Below are positions 11,350 through 20,135 of a stretch of DNA of 25,706 bases, piece after piece. The first letter of the stretch is position 1. Each line of letters starts with the position of its first letter. This DNA comes from Mesostigma viride (taxonomy: Eukaryota > Streptophyta > Mesostigmatophyceae > Mesostigmatales > Mesostigmataceae). The notes under the pieces were generated by a model. The model ran no database searches and was not told the DNA's origin. It saw nothing but the letters and a program-made list of their open reading frames with translations. The translations under genes and the position numbers were made by a program. The stretch is taken from the NCBI GenBank assembly GCA_009746045.1, contig RPFO01001185.1, forward strand, positions 1 through 25,706, given 5' to 3'.

Positions 11350-12756
11350 TTACTGCTTGGGGTAAGCATCGGGCACGAATATGCGGGCTTTGTGGAACAT
11401 GTCCGCCAGCCCGGCCATGTCAGGTAACACAATATCGTGCTTGTATTGTTGTCGAAAAGCAATCTTCCTACACAGCTCCCACAGAACTGGGTCCGTTGCC
11501 TTGCGGACAAAGCACTTGGGCGACCTCCTGAACAGGTCGTCCACCATGACCAAGAAAGCATAAACATCGTGCTCTGGCCGAGCTTGTATCGTTCCCCTCA
11601 AGGCCTTTGCACTTGGATGCAAGACCGTGGCCGGGTGCCACCGGGACTGCCCCGGCACACGCATGGGCGCCATCTCGTTCACTCTGGTTGCCTGGCCCAG
11701 GTCTCCAATGTAGATGGTTGGCTCCGCCGTGCCCTCCTCAACCTTGTACAAAAAGTTGTCACACTTAAGATCGTTATGAATGATTCCAACCGAGTGCAAA
11801 TTGGATAAAACTTTGGCGCACTTCGCCAAGATGGGAGGCGTGCGCACATCAAAGGGACGGTTGTATTCGGAGGCATCACGGGCAGCCTTCAAGTCACCCG
11901 TCACCATCTCCATGACTATGCCACCTACAGTCTCAACTGGGGCCCACAATCCTGCGACACGTGGACAGGTGCCCTCTCGACGCCCCGCAATGGTCATGAG
12001 AGCAGCTTCCCTGGCCACTCCAGCACTCAGATCCACAATTACCTGCTGTATGTGCACGAGGTTTGTGGCGCGCGGGATCTTTGCCACTTTCACGACCAGA
12101 GGATGGTCAAAGCCAGGTAAAGTGGACTTGACAAGGTGCACAGACCCAAAGAGGCCGGCGCCTAAGCGCTTCCCCAAACTCACGTGGGGGTACCGCATCA
12201 GGCCCCGCTCAACAATGTCCCGGGTTTCTGCACAGGTGGTCATCTCTGCCAGCCTGGCCTGCATTGCTTCCCACGCATTCGGTGTACCGCAGCAGGCGTC
12301 CGGACGCTTGGAAGCATCTTGTGCACGTGCAACGCCGGTATGTCCTTTGCTGTGCAATGCTTCCTTGGTGTGCACCGAATGGCATGCCCCGGTGGGTGCC
12401 AGCGGGGGATCTGGGATGGTAGCCAAACAAAGTGGCGACACGGCAACGTCGCGAGTCATCACAGCGGGGTTGACGGGGCGAACTGCAGCACAGGCGGGGA
12501 TAGCCGTGGGGCGGGCGACACTCGCAGCCCCGGGCACTGGCCGGAAAGCGTGCAACCCATCACGCCCAGGCATTATGGTGCTTCTTGCACCGACGTTGTC
12601 TTGACGAATAGGGGGAGCGGCGTTGCCACCCTCCATTGCCTGAGTACGTATGCATTGAGTCGTCAACTTCCTTTTCAACCTCCACCGGCGGGCCGCTTCG
12701 GCCACTTGCCGCTTTCTCTTGGCCTGTTTTTGCGCGATGTCAACGGGATTTTCCAT
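11350..12756 (-). CDS. protein kinase carried by the transposon
   Basis: A single open frame of 468 residues. The ATG at 12756 has a favourable context (ACCATGG). Residues 1-35 are rich in Lys, Arg and Gln and may be a nuclear signal; about 36-190 is low-complexity linker. The kinase domain runs from about 190 to 460: glycine loop LGAGLFGSV (198-206), VVKVAK with Lys223, a candidate helix-C Glu250, and IIHNDLKCDN with catalytic Asp329, Lys331 and Asn334. Metal-binding DLG is at 352-354 and DVYAF at 397-401. All catalytic residues are present, so activity is plausible. HND replaces HRD and DLG replaces DFG, as in some divergent kinase families. Substrate is unknown. It is convergent with the transposase and inside the same inverted ends, so it may be cargo or help regulate transposition. 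Confidence 0.88.
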   Translation of the reverse strand: MENPVDIAQKQAKRKRQVAEAARRWRLKRKLTTQCIRTQAMEGGNAAPPIRQDNVGARSTIMPGRDGLHAFRPVPGAASVARPTAIPACAAVRPVNPAVMTRDVAVSPLCLATIPDPPLAPTGACHSVHTKEALHSKGHTGVARAQDASKRPDACCGTPNAWEAMQARLAEMTTCAETRDIVERGLMRYPHVSLGKRLGAGLFGSVHLVKSTLPGFDHPLVVKVAKIPRATNLVHIQQVIVDLSAGVAREAALMTIAGRREGTCPRVAGLWAPVETVGGIVMEMVTGDLKAARDASEYNRPFDVRTPPILAKCAKVLSNLHSVGIIHNDLKCDNFLYKVEEGTAEPTIYIGDLGQATRVNEMAPMRVPGQSRWHPATVLHPSAKALRGTIQARPEHDVYAFLVMVDDLFRRSPKCFVRKATDPVLWELCRKIAFRQQYKHDIVLPDMAGLADMFHKARIFVPDAYPKQ

Positions 12757-12888
12757 GGTGGCTGTACTTTCGCTCGTAATTACGGGTGGTGCATTAAGCG
12801 CAGGCTTTCGACCTTCCCTTTCAACACCAAACTACTCCATCATCTTGTGTAACTTAGGGTCTTAGGGGCAGTGCAGCTTGTCTGGACG

Positions 12889-12996
12889 ATGATTACTCTG
12901 ATTATTACTCTGATGATTACTCTGATGATTACTCTGATGATTACGCATGATTACGCATGATTACGCATGATTATACGCATGATTACGCATGATTAC
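12889..12996 (+). repeat. short tandem repeat of GATTACTCT and GATTACGCAT units
   Basis: About ten iterations of GATTAC followed by TCTGAT or GCAT, with small length variants, fill the space between the kinase 5' end and the palindromic array. Degenerate GATTACTC runs into the first repeat unit. Confidence 0.85.
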
Positions 12997-12998
12997 TC

Positions 12999-13764
12999 CG
13001 GTATTACATAGGAAGGAGTGACTATGTACTCCACCCTATGTACTCCAAGAGTACATAGGGTGGCACACTATGTACTCCAAGAGTACATAGTCCGGAGTAC
13101 ATATGATCCGGGATTTCCGAATAGGGGACTGCCGACGCGGTGAGACACGCCCGTATTACATAGGAAGGAGTGACTATGTACTCCGGACTATGTACTCCAA
13201 GAGTACATAGTCCGGAGTGACTATGTACTCCAAGAGTACATAGTCCGGAGTACATATGATCCGGGATTTCCGAATAGGGGACTGCCGACGCGGTGAGACA
13301 CGCCCGTATTACATAGGAAGGAGTGACTATGTACTCCGGACTATGTACTCCAAGAGTACATAGTCCGGAGTGACTATGTACTCCAAGAGTACATAGTCCG
13401 GAGTACATATGATCCGGGATTTCCGAATAGGGGACTGCCGACGCGGTGAGACACGCCCGTATTACATAGGAAGGAGTGACTATGTACTCCGGACTATGTA
13501 CTCCAAGAGTACATAGTCCGGAGTGACTATGTACTCCAAGAGTACATAGTCCGGAGTACATATGATCCGGGATTTCCGAATAGGGGACTGCCGACGCGGT
13601 GAGACACGCCCGTATTACATAGGAAGGAGTGACTATGTACTCCGGACTATGTACTCCAAGAGTACATAGTCCGGAGTGACTATGTACTCCAAGACGGACA
13701 AGAAGGAGTGACTATGTAATCCACACTATGTACTCCAAGAGTACATAGTGTGGAGTACATAGTG
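12999..13764 (+). repeat. right palindromic sub-terminal array, 153-bp period
   Basis: The marker CCGGGATTTCCG recurs at 13108, 13261, 13414 and 13567, exactly 153 bp apart, giving about four and a half units. Each unit holds hairpins of CTATGTACTC-CAA-GAGTACATAG and a fixed spacer with ACACGCCCGTATTACATAGG. Because 153 is a multiple of three, a 179-codon minus-strand frame (13561-13022) stays open, but it is only the repeat. The array is the inverted counterpart of 4559-4890 and ends at the terminal CATAGTG. Confidence 0.95.
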
Positions 13765-13927
13765 CCTCCAATGCAAGCAGGTATTCTCTGTTGGTTTTTA
13801 ATATAGTTGGATAAATCTTTATAGGGAGGGGGGGAAGCTGCTGGCGTAGCTTAACGTTGATCACCGGCTGAGCGGCTGTGTTATTTCGCAGGACACACGG
13901 GTGTTTTCAACAGGAAAGACGCGAGGT

Positions 13928-14759
<832 letters not shown>

Positions 14760-15286
14760 ACCAGCATGTATATATCCCCTGAAGGACTGCTGTGCCAGGA
14801 GTCTTTACTACTACTGATCAGCTCATAATTATACCCATCAGTGAGCCTGGTCAGCAATTGTAGGCTGTGGCATGCTTTCAGTAACCGTTAGCACCATTGC
14901 AACCGTTGGCATTTTCATTTCATCATAAGTGGGGCAACTAATTTCGTGAAATTCGAGGGCTTCATGGTCCGCGGCTCCCCAACGCAACCACATGCAATTT
15001 TAGTTGATTAACTGGAGTACTTGTAATAATCAACTGTTTCATATCAGGCTTGCTTTGCAATGGTAGTCTCACATAATTGATCGCTGAGTTTATTAATCAA
15101 TCTGGATGATTATTCTCGTGTCCCCGTTGGGGGACCACGCAGCACTGAATTCCCCAATTAAGTTATAGTCCAGGCGTCTTCCCAAGACATCAATCAATGA
15201 ATAAATAATCACTTAATTACACACAGGTCGTGAGGGTGAGATGAATACAACCCCAACTACGGTCACTGTCTCATGCTCATGCCTGT
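14760..15286. other. gene-free stretch
   Basis: No coding or RNA gene seen. AT-rich sequence with short palindromic patches (around 15095 and 15195) and CCCCGTTGGGGGACCACGC at about 15121, which resembles sequence near 10395. Confidence 0.5.
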
Positions 15287-15388
15287 GCCCTAGCCTTTGT
15301 ATAGCCATGCTGATCTTCCAGCACATGCCAGGCCCTCCTTGAGCTCTGAGAGATCATGCTGGTGCAGGTGCCCTTGGTGCACCTACAG
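15287..15388 (+). repeat. dispersed repeat P3, copy a (uninterrupted)
   Basis: A 102-bp segment from GCCCTAGCCTTTGTATAGCC to GGTGCACCTACAG, matched with a few substitutions by 17705-17806. Here it continues into GGAGGTGTAGTTTAC, whereas the second copy stops at the retrotransposon. Confidence 0.9.
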
Positions 15389-15598
15389 GAGGTGTAGTTT
15401 ACATCCTACCCTTGCAGGAAGTAGCCAATAATGTATTAAATGCCATATGAAGTGAGACAGCTATGCCTGGACGCATGGCGATCTAACGCCGTGGAAGGAC
15501 TATAGGGTAGTTGTCTGAGAGGAAAGACGCGAAGGCCGCGTGGCTATCTCTAGGTAGACCTGCATTGGAAGCCATATGGCCCTTGTCAGGGATATGTG
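15389..15598. other. gene-free stretch
   Basis: No gene seen. It contains TACCCTTGCAGGAAGTAGCC, a reverse-complement echo of the P2 landmark CTACTTCCTGCA, so an inverted P2 remnant is possible. Confidence 0.4.
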
Positions 15599-15790
15599 CT
15601 ACATGTACTCCCTGCATGGCAACAGAGTAATGTTCATTCATTAATCTGTCTTGCATATTGCATTAACTGAGACAATGGTGACATACATGTGTGCGGACCA
15701 CAATACAACAGTTGGGACATGTCATGCTGGCAAGGATGATGCATGAAGAATGTAGCCCTGCGCTTCCTATGCAGAGAGTCACTCTCTGTC
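15599..15790 (+). repeat. dispersed repeat P1, copy a (unoccupied site)
   Basis: Starts CTACATGTACTCCC, passes TGTCTTGCATATTGCATTAA and CTGAGACAATGGTGACAT, and ends at GCAGAGAGTCACTCTCTG. The second copy (16799-16865 plus 17599-17697) is split by an inserted element, so this one shows the empty site. Confidence 0.85.
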
Positions 15791-15792
15791 AT

Positions 15793-15920
15793 TGAATTGA
15801 ATTGAATTGAATTGTAACATAACTCGACCGTTGGGAGTATATGTAGCACATAGCCCTTGAGAGGGGGCATATGGCCTATCATACATCCTAAGCTACTTCC
15901 TGCAAGGGTGGGGATGTAAA
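15793..15920 (+). repeat. ATTGA microsatellite and dispersed repeat P2, copy b
   Basis: Four ATTGA-type units (15793-15812) lead into a P2 copy with GTAACATAACTC, GGGGGCATATGG and AGCTACTTCCTGCA. Confidence 0.75.
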
Positions 15921-16212
15921 CAACACTTGCTCGAGGTGCACCAAGGCACCTGCACCCTCATGATGTATCGCGCTATGCCCACTTAAGGGGGAGCGTGGCA
16001 TGTGGGGGAAGATCATCATGGCTATACAAGAGCTATGGCATGGCGTCTCAGCAGAGAGTTACTCCCTGCATGGGCACTGCATAATTAAATAAAGCTAGGC
16101 ATCATCTGGAGGGTGGCTCATCATAGGCACACATGTACATGACTAAAAAGGCTAGGCCTAGGCTGGTATAGTGCCTGTAGTAGGCGGGCATGTACACTCT
16201 CTGTCATGTTCC
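15921..16212. other. spacer between P2 copies
   Basis: No gene seen. It continues the repeat family with GAGGTGCACCAAGGCACC, the kind of sequence from which the CAC array in the next copy could have expanded. Confidence 0.4.
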
Positions 16213-16330
16213 TCATTAATTAATTCATTACATGACTCCATTGTGAGTACATGTGGCACATATCCCTGAAGCTGTGCATATGGCCTTTAATACATTCTGG
16301 GCTACTTCCTTGCGAGGGTAGGATGTAATG
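16213..16330 (+). repeat. dispersed repeat P2, copy c
   Basis: Preceded by ATTAATTAATTCATTA. Landmarks are ACATGACTCC, GTGCATATGGCC and GGGCTACTTCC, with divergence from copies a and b. Confidence 0.7.
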
Positions 16331-16365
16331 TCAGTTAACTACACCTGCTCCAGGTGCATGAAGTG

Positions 16366-16799
16366 CACCACCACCACCACCACCACCACCACCACCACCA
16401 CCACCACCACCACCACCACCACCACCACCACCACCACCACCACCACCACCACCACCACCACCACCACCACCACCACCACCACCACCACCACCACCACCAC
16501 CACCACCACCACCACCACCACCACCACCACCACCACCACCACCACCACCACCACCACCACCACCATGCACCACCACCACCACCACCACCACCACCACCAC
16601 CACCACCACCACCACCACCACCACCACCACCACCACCACCACCACCACCACCACCACCACCACCACCACCACCACCACCACCACCACCACCACCACCACC
16701 ACCACCACCACCACCACCACCACCACCACCACCACCACCACCACCACCACCACCACCACCACCACCACCACCACCACCACCACCAACAACAACAACAAC
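16366..16799 (+). repeat. (CAC)n microsatellite with one break, then (CAA)n
   Basis: About 140 CAC/CCA trinucleotides (16366-16786), interrupted once at about 16565 by TG (CACCATGCACC), then five CAA units to 16799. All frames read as homopolymers (His, Pro, Thr; Gly, Val, Trp on the other strand) and are not genes. Confidence 0.99.
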
Positions 16800-17697
16800 T
16801 ACATGTACTCCCACAGTTATGTTCCTAATTTATTAATTAATTAATGTGTCTTGCATATTGCATTAGCCAATTTTACCCCGACTGCCACGATTCCGGTTCT
16901 CAAATTCTCAAGTTCTCGGAGGGCGCCGCCCGAGATTAAATAAGAGGTACCTTGAAATTAAATAAGAGGCATGCCTCTATCCAGATATATTTTTGGAGGC
17001 GAGTTTCTATTGGCGTAAAGTTGTAGTATAGTACGACAACGTGTCAGACCGTATAATTTACTCCGACTTCTACATTCAGTTCACCGCTTGGTCAAAAAAG
17101 GATCACTTGTATCAAGGAAACAACAAAGATCACTTATATACCCTACTTCTCCGTAAAATCTCATCGACCGGGTTTCGAAACAACCCACGAACGCCGTAGA
17201 TGCAGATCCAACGGAGCAAACAACGTCAAGACCGACGCGGCGCCAAATAGTCGCCACGGTTCCTTTTCTGCGAGCCATTTTACAACGTACGTCGCGCCGC
17301 GTCGTGTACCCAAGCCCTTTTCTGAACGTGAGATCCAAAATCCGCTTGCCAGACCGGGAACTCCGTCCAATACCGTCGTGCATTGAATTGAATTGGAACA
17401 TAAGTCCTTCTTTCCGTCACCCTTGACATGTTTTCGTACAATACTACAAATTCACGCCAATAGAAATTCCCCTCCGAACATATATCTCGATAGAGCCATG
17501 CCTCTTATTTAATTTCAAGGTACCTCTTAATTAATCTCGGCCCCCGCCCTCTGAGAATTCGAGAATTGAGAACTCTGGAGCCAATTTTACCCCGACTGCA
17601 TTAACTGAGACAATGGTGACATGTGTGCATTATCAGGATGATGCATTATCAGAATTTAGCCCAGCGCTGCGAATGCAGAGAGTCACTCTCTGATGAG
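16799..17697 (+). repeat. dispersed repeat P1, copy b, split by an insertion
   Basis: 16799-16865 matches 15599-15665 in its landmarks (ACATGTACTCCC, TGTCTTGCATATTGCATTA). The match resumes at 17599 (CATTAACTGAGACAATGGTG) and runs to GCAGAGAGTCACTCTCTG. The break is the element at 16866-17597. Confidence 0.85.
16866..17597. mobile_element. inverted-repeat (foldback/MITE-like) element, ~732 bp
   Basis: Imperfect inverted arms of about 165 bp (16892-17055 and 17425-17578) share AAGAGGTACCTTGAAATTAA and TTTCTATTGGCGT in opposite orientation. The insertion lies within GCATTA of repeat P1, and GCATTA flanks both sides. The outermost 20 bases on each side, GCCAATTTTACCCCGACTGC at 16866 and 17580, are in direct rather than inverted orientation, which is unusual. 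The interior between the arms (17056-17424) contains an open minus-strand stretch (17401-17081) without recognisable domain. I regard it as non-coding, so the element is probably non-autonomous. Confidence 0.85.
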
Positions 17698-17704
17698 AAG
17701 CCAT

Positions 17705-17806
17705 GCCCTAGCCTTTGTATAGCCATGCTGATTTTCCACCCCATGCCAGGCCCCCCTTGAGCTCTGAGAGATCATGCTGGTGCAGGTGCCCTTGGTGCAC
17801 CTACAG
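17705..17806 (+). repeat. dispersed repeat P3, copy b, cut by the retrotransposon
   Basis: 102-bp match to 15287-15388, ending at CACCTACAG. The next bases, CTGTAGAGCAGG, are unlike the first copy, which places the retrotransposon edge at about 17807-17808. Confidence 0.9.
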
Positions 17807-17807
17807 C

Positions 17808-18236
17808 TGTAGAGCAGGCTGCGTGGAAAGTGGGTGGGGCGTCTAGTGGGATAACCTCAGTACTGAGGCGGTACAACCTGGTATCCCGCAGCCACGATGT
17901 GGTAGCCAGTTGTGCTCCCGAGTGGCATCTATCGGCTGGCCGGTAGTCGCCGGCCTGGGCGCCTAGTCAGGTGGGCATCAAAGATTGGTGTCTAGATGCT
18001 AGTCGGTGCCTAAGCAAGGTACGGAAGCCAGTGCGCGCCGGGACGGTCAGAGAACCGTCGCCCTCGGTAGCACAGATCCGCTGAGTGCCGGTAGTCTCGG
18101 GTTAGAGGCTCGAGCATGCACTATCGGGTAGCCTACCGGTAGTCTCGGGTTAGAGGCTCGAGCATGCCTTATCGGTTAGCGCCGCGCCGCTGAGCTCCTT
18201 GCGGCCTGGCCAGCTGCAAGGGTTCAATAGCAATCA
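17808..18236 (+). repeat. presumed 5' LTR
   Basis: Starts with TG (TGTAGAGCAGG) exactly where repeat P3 is broken and ends with CA (GCAATCA) just before a TGG-starting candidate primer site. About 429 bp. Only one copy is in the window, so the limits are inferred from the broken repeat and the TG...CA rule. Confidence 0.55.
18088..18183 (+). repeat. 48-bp tandem duplication inside the LTR
   Basis: Two nearly identical units beginning CCGGTAGTCTCGGGTTAGAG (18088 and 18136). Position within the LTR suggests duplicated promoter or enhancer sequence. Confidence 0.85.
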
Positions 18237-18237
18237 G

Positions 18238-18255
18238 TGGCGGCTGCGGGCTCAG
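18238..18255 (+). other. candidate tRNA primer-binding site
   Basis: TGGCGGCTGCGGGCTCAG lies two bases after the proposed LTR end. Its complement ends in CCA, as a mature tRNA 3' end would. The tRNA is not identified. Confidence 0.4.
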
Positions 18256-18382
18256 CCTCCCACAATCGGTTCCCCAAACAACAAAAATCCCGTCTCCATC
18301 GCCGGCGTGCTAGCCAGCGGTGAAGGGCATTCAACTTGTATTCACAACAGTCAACATTACCGTTGACCATTTTTCTGGGCTC

Positions 18383-19588
18383 ATGGCGCGTGGCGCGGAG
18401 CGAACGCAAGCTGCAACCCAGGACCAGGGAACGCAAGCATCAACTCCGGCGGATGGGAGTGGCGCAGCCACCGTGGCGACTGAGCCAGCTGGGGGCTCGG
18501 TCAGCACAGCTCCGGGGCAGCAGTCAGCACCAACTGCCCGGAAAGTTTTCAAGAAAGAAGAGCTGCCAAGTAAGCTGCCAGAAATTCTGACGCCGTCCGC
18601 CGTGGAGGAGTTTATTAACAGCCTGGGCGAGCTCCGGCAGGACTACAACGAACTGTCCGACGCAGTTTTCCTCACCAAGCTGCGCCGGTCAGAGGTATGC
18701 AACGAGTCTACGGGTAATGCGGACGTGCGCGGGGTCATTATCAACGCCAGCAAAGAGGCGTGGACCTGGCCCGACACAGTGAAGGCCCTGCAAGAGGTGC
18801 TCGACACCTCAAGCTTTCCTGACGAGGAAAAGGAGGGGCAGGCGCTGGTGCGCAACCTGTCGCTTGACCCGAATTACCTCAGCTCGGACATGGCCAGATT
18901 CGCGGCCCAGGTCCGGAGCAAGGGTGTCTTGAAGCACATGAGTAGCGAATATTTACTCAGCGCAGTTCTGGATGCGCTGGGGCTGACGCCAGAGAGCCGT
19001 GCCAATGTCAAGGCCGGTCTCGGCATGAAAATTGCGCTAGCTTCTTCCGTGGTAGTGGGCACCCCGGACGACCAGAAACGGTTCAACGCAGCCATGGCGC
19101 ACCTCCGAGAGATGTTCAAGGACCGGGGCGGCCCCAGGCGTAACAACAAGCTGCCGACAGTTGCTCAGGTAAACCCTGTGCCTGCCTCGACCCCGCCAGC
19201 AGCTTCTCTGTCGGACTTGACCACTCTTGTTACCCAGCTGTCCACGACGGTGGCCGACAACGTGGTGCGAATGTTGGGTGGCAAACGCCGAGCTCGCGGT
19301 GGTCGGCACAACCAGAACGCGTCCAGCAAACGCGGGCCGGGAGGCGGTCAGGGCAAGCAGCCTCGACAGGAGGGCGGCGCTGGCAGGCAGCAACAGCAGC
19401 AGGGTGGCGTCCCCAAGGAGAAGGTCGTCTGCGAGCGGTGCACCGGCGTGGGGCACACCGAGGCCAACTGCACGCTGCGGCTGGACCTCGGCAAGGCGAC
19501 TCGAGTGTGCCGGCGCTGCTGGGCGGTTCGGCTTCCTGGACACGACCCCAACACATGCCGCGCCCCACGGCCAGCCATGCCCAAGTGA
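18383..19588 (+). CDS. gag: retrotransposon Gag (capsid/nucleocapsid) protein
   Basis: The ATG at 18383 (CTCATGGCG) gives about 401 residues to TGA at 19586-19588; the frame is open upstream to 18320 without a better ATG. The first ~60 residues are Ala/Thr/Gly/Gln-rich. Residues of about 70-270 are a helical, capsid-like region (LPEILTPSAVEEFINSLGEL and following). A basic Gly/Arg/Gln-rich stretch follows, then a zinc knuckle, CERCTGVGHTEANC (C-x2-C-x4-H-x4-C), near the C-terminus. A further CRRCWAVRLPGHDPNTC resembles a second, longer-spaced zinc finger. This is the standard build of a particle-forming Gag that binds element RNA. The stop is followed by an open pol frame in the same register. 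Confidence 0.85.
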   Translation: MARGAERTQAATQDQGTQASTPADGSGAATVATEPAGGSVSTAPGQQSAPTARKVFKKEELPSKLPEILTPSAVEEFINSLGELRQDYNELSDAVFLTKLRRSEVCNESTGNADVRGVIINASKEAWTWPDTVKALQEVLDTSSFPDEEKEGQALVRNLSLDPNYLSSDMARFAAQVRSKGVLKHMSSEYLLSAVLDALGLTPESRANVKAGLGMKIALASSVVVGTPDDQKRFNAAMAHLREMFKDRGGPRRNNKLPTVAQVNPVPASTPPAASLSDLTTLVTQLSTTVADNVVRMLGGKRRARGGRHNQNASSKRGPGGGQGKQPRQEGGAGRQQQQQGGVPKEKVVCERCTGVGHTEANCTLRLDLGKATRVCRRCWAVRLPGHDPNTCRAPRPAMPK

Positions 19589-20135
19589 CGTCATAGAGGT
19601 GATGTGTGTCGCGGTGAGTCGGCTAGGCGTGAGGATGCTGTGCCTTGTAGTCCTAATGTTCCCACGTCCGTGGTTCAGAATGGAAGTGCAAGTGCTGCAG
19701 CTGATCAGGAGTGCGTGCCCAGCGTGGTCGCAATAGAGCCTGAACACGCCCTTCCGGAGCTCACCCCTTCAGGTGAGATAGTGCCGGCAGATGCCGAGGT
19801 AGCCCCTCACGTAGACGTGGAGTTGGGTCGCCGCCTCAGTAAGGCCTCACTAGAGCACATTGCCGACAGGAATGCACATGCAGAGAGCTTGGCGGGGCAG
19901 GTGCCTAGCATAGAAGGGGATGGCACCACCCCCACGGCCATAGGATTGCGGATGCTTGCTCACCAGATTCACCTTGCGGTGGGTCATGTGGCGGGGCAAA
20001 CGCTAGACTGGGCGACTAGGCTTATGGGGGCGCCGGGGTTGAAGGTCGCTCAGGCGGAGTTAGAGGAGTGCCACGCATGCGCAAGTGTCCGGAAGAAGCG
20101 TAGGCGCTGGCATGCTAAGCCGTTGCTCGAGGTAT
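19589..20135 (+). pseudogene. pol: start of retrotransposon Pol: integrase zinc-binding domain, truncated
   Basis: Directly after the gag TGA the same frame stays open to 20251. About 110 residues of acidic, proline-containing linker precede an H2C2 zinc-binding domain: HLAVGH, 27 residues, then CHAC (H-x4-H-x27-C-x2-C), followed by the basic run KKRRR. In Ty1/copia elements this unit starts integrase. The catalytic DDE core and reverse transcriptase are missing because the element is cut at about 20135. No protease motif is seen. Expression would need readthrough of the TGA or a reversion; the TGA may simply be a mutation. Confidence 0.7.

Larger units (their letters stand above)
4584..13780. 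mobile_element. CACTA/Plavaka-like DNA transposon (~9.2 kb) with transposase and kinase genes
   Basis: The two ends are inverted copies. From 4584 the sequence reads CTGCTGCATTGGAG then A then CACTATGTACTC. The complement read inward from 13780 is CTGCTTGCATTGGAG then G then CACTATGTACTC: one indel and one mismatch over about 27 bases. Inside each end lies a cluster of palindromic CTATGTACTC repeats in opposite orientation. Between them are a transposase on the plus strand and a protein kinase on the minus strand, convergently arranged. CACTA termini with sub-terminal repeats are typical of the CACTA (EnSpm) superfamily, and the transposase supports that group. I see no clean target duplication: GTG lies outside the left end and GTA outside the right, so the exact ends may be off by a few bases. 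Confidence 0.75.
17808..20135 (+). mobile_element. truncated LTR retrotransposon (5' LTR, gag, start of pol)
   Basis: Parts in order: a presumed 5' LTR, a possible primer-binding site, gag with a zinc knuckle, an in-frame TGA, and the zinc-binding N-terminal part of integrase. There is no integrase core, reverse transcriptase, RNase H or 3' LTR. The right edge lies near 20120-20150, where the plus frame leaves the integrase and the minus strand becomes the end of the protease-like gene. No protease active site (D-T/S-G) is visible between gag and integrase. The H2C2 integrase motif ahead of any reverse transcriptase suggests Ty1/copia order, but the truncation prevents proof. Confidence 0.8.

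Noticed and set aside
13022-13561. Minus-strand protein of 51-residue repeats
   Set aside because: The 153-bp transposon repeat happens to be divisible by three; the same units are non-coding palindromes at the other end.
12999-13764. CRISPR-like array
   Set aside because: The 153-bp units are continuous tandem repeats without unique spacers, in eukaryotic DNA at a transposon end.
16328-16836. Poly-His, poly-Pro, poly-Thr and complementary poly-Gly/Val/Trp frames
   Set aside because: Direct translation of the CAC microsatellite in every frame.
17081-17401. 106-codon minus-strand frame inside the inverted-repeat element
   Set aside because: No recognisable domain, and its length is close to chance for this composition; the element looks non-autonomous.
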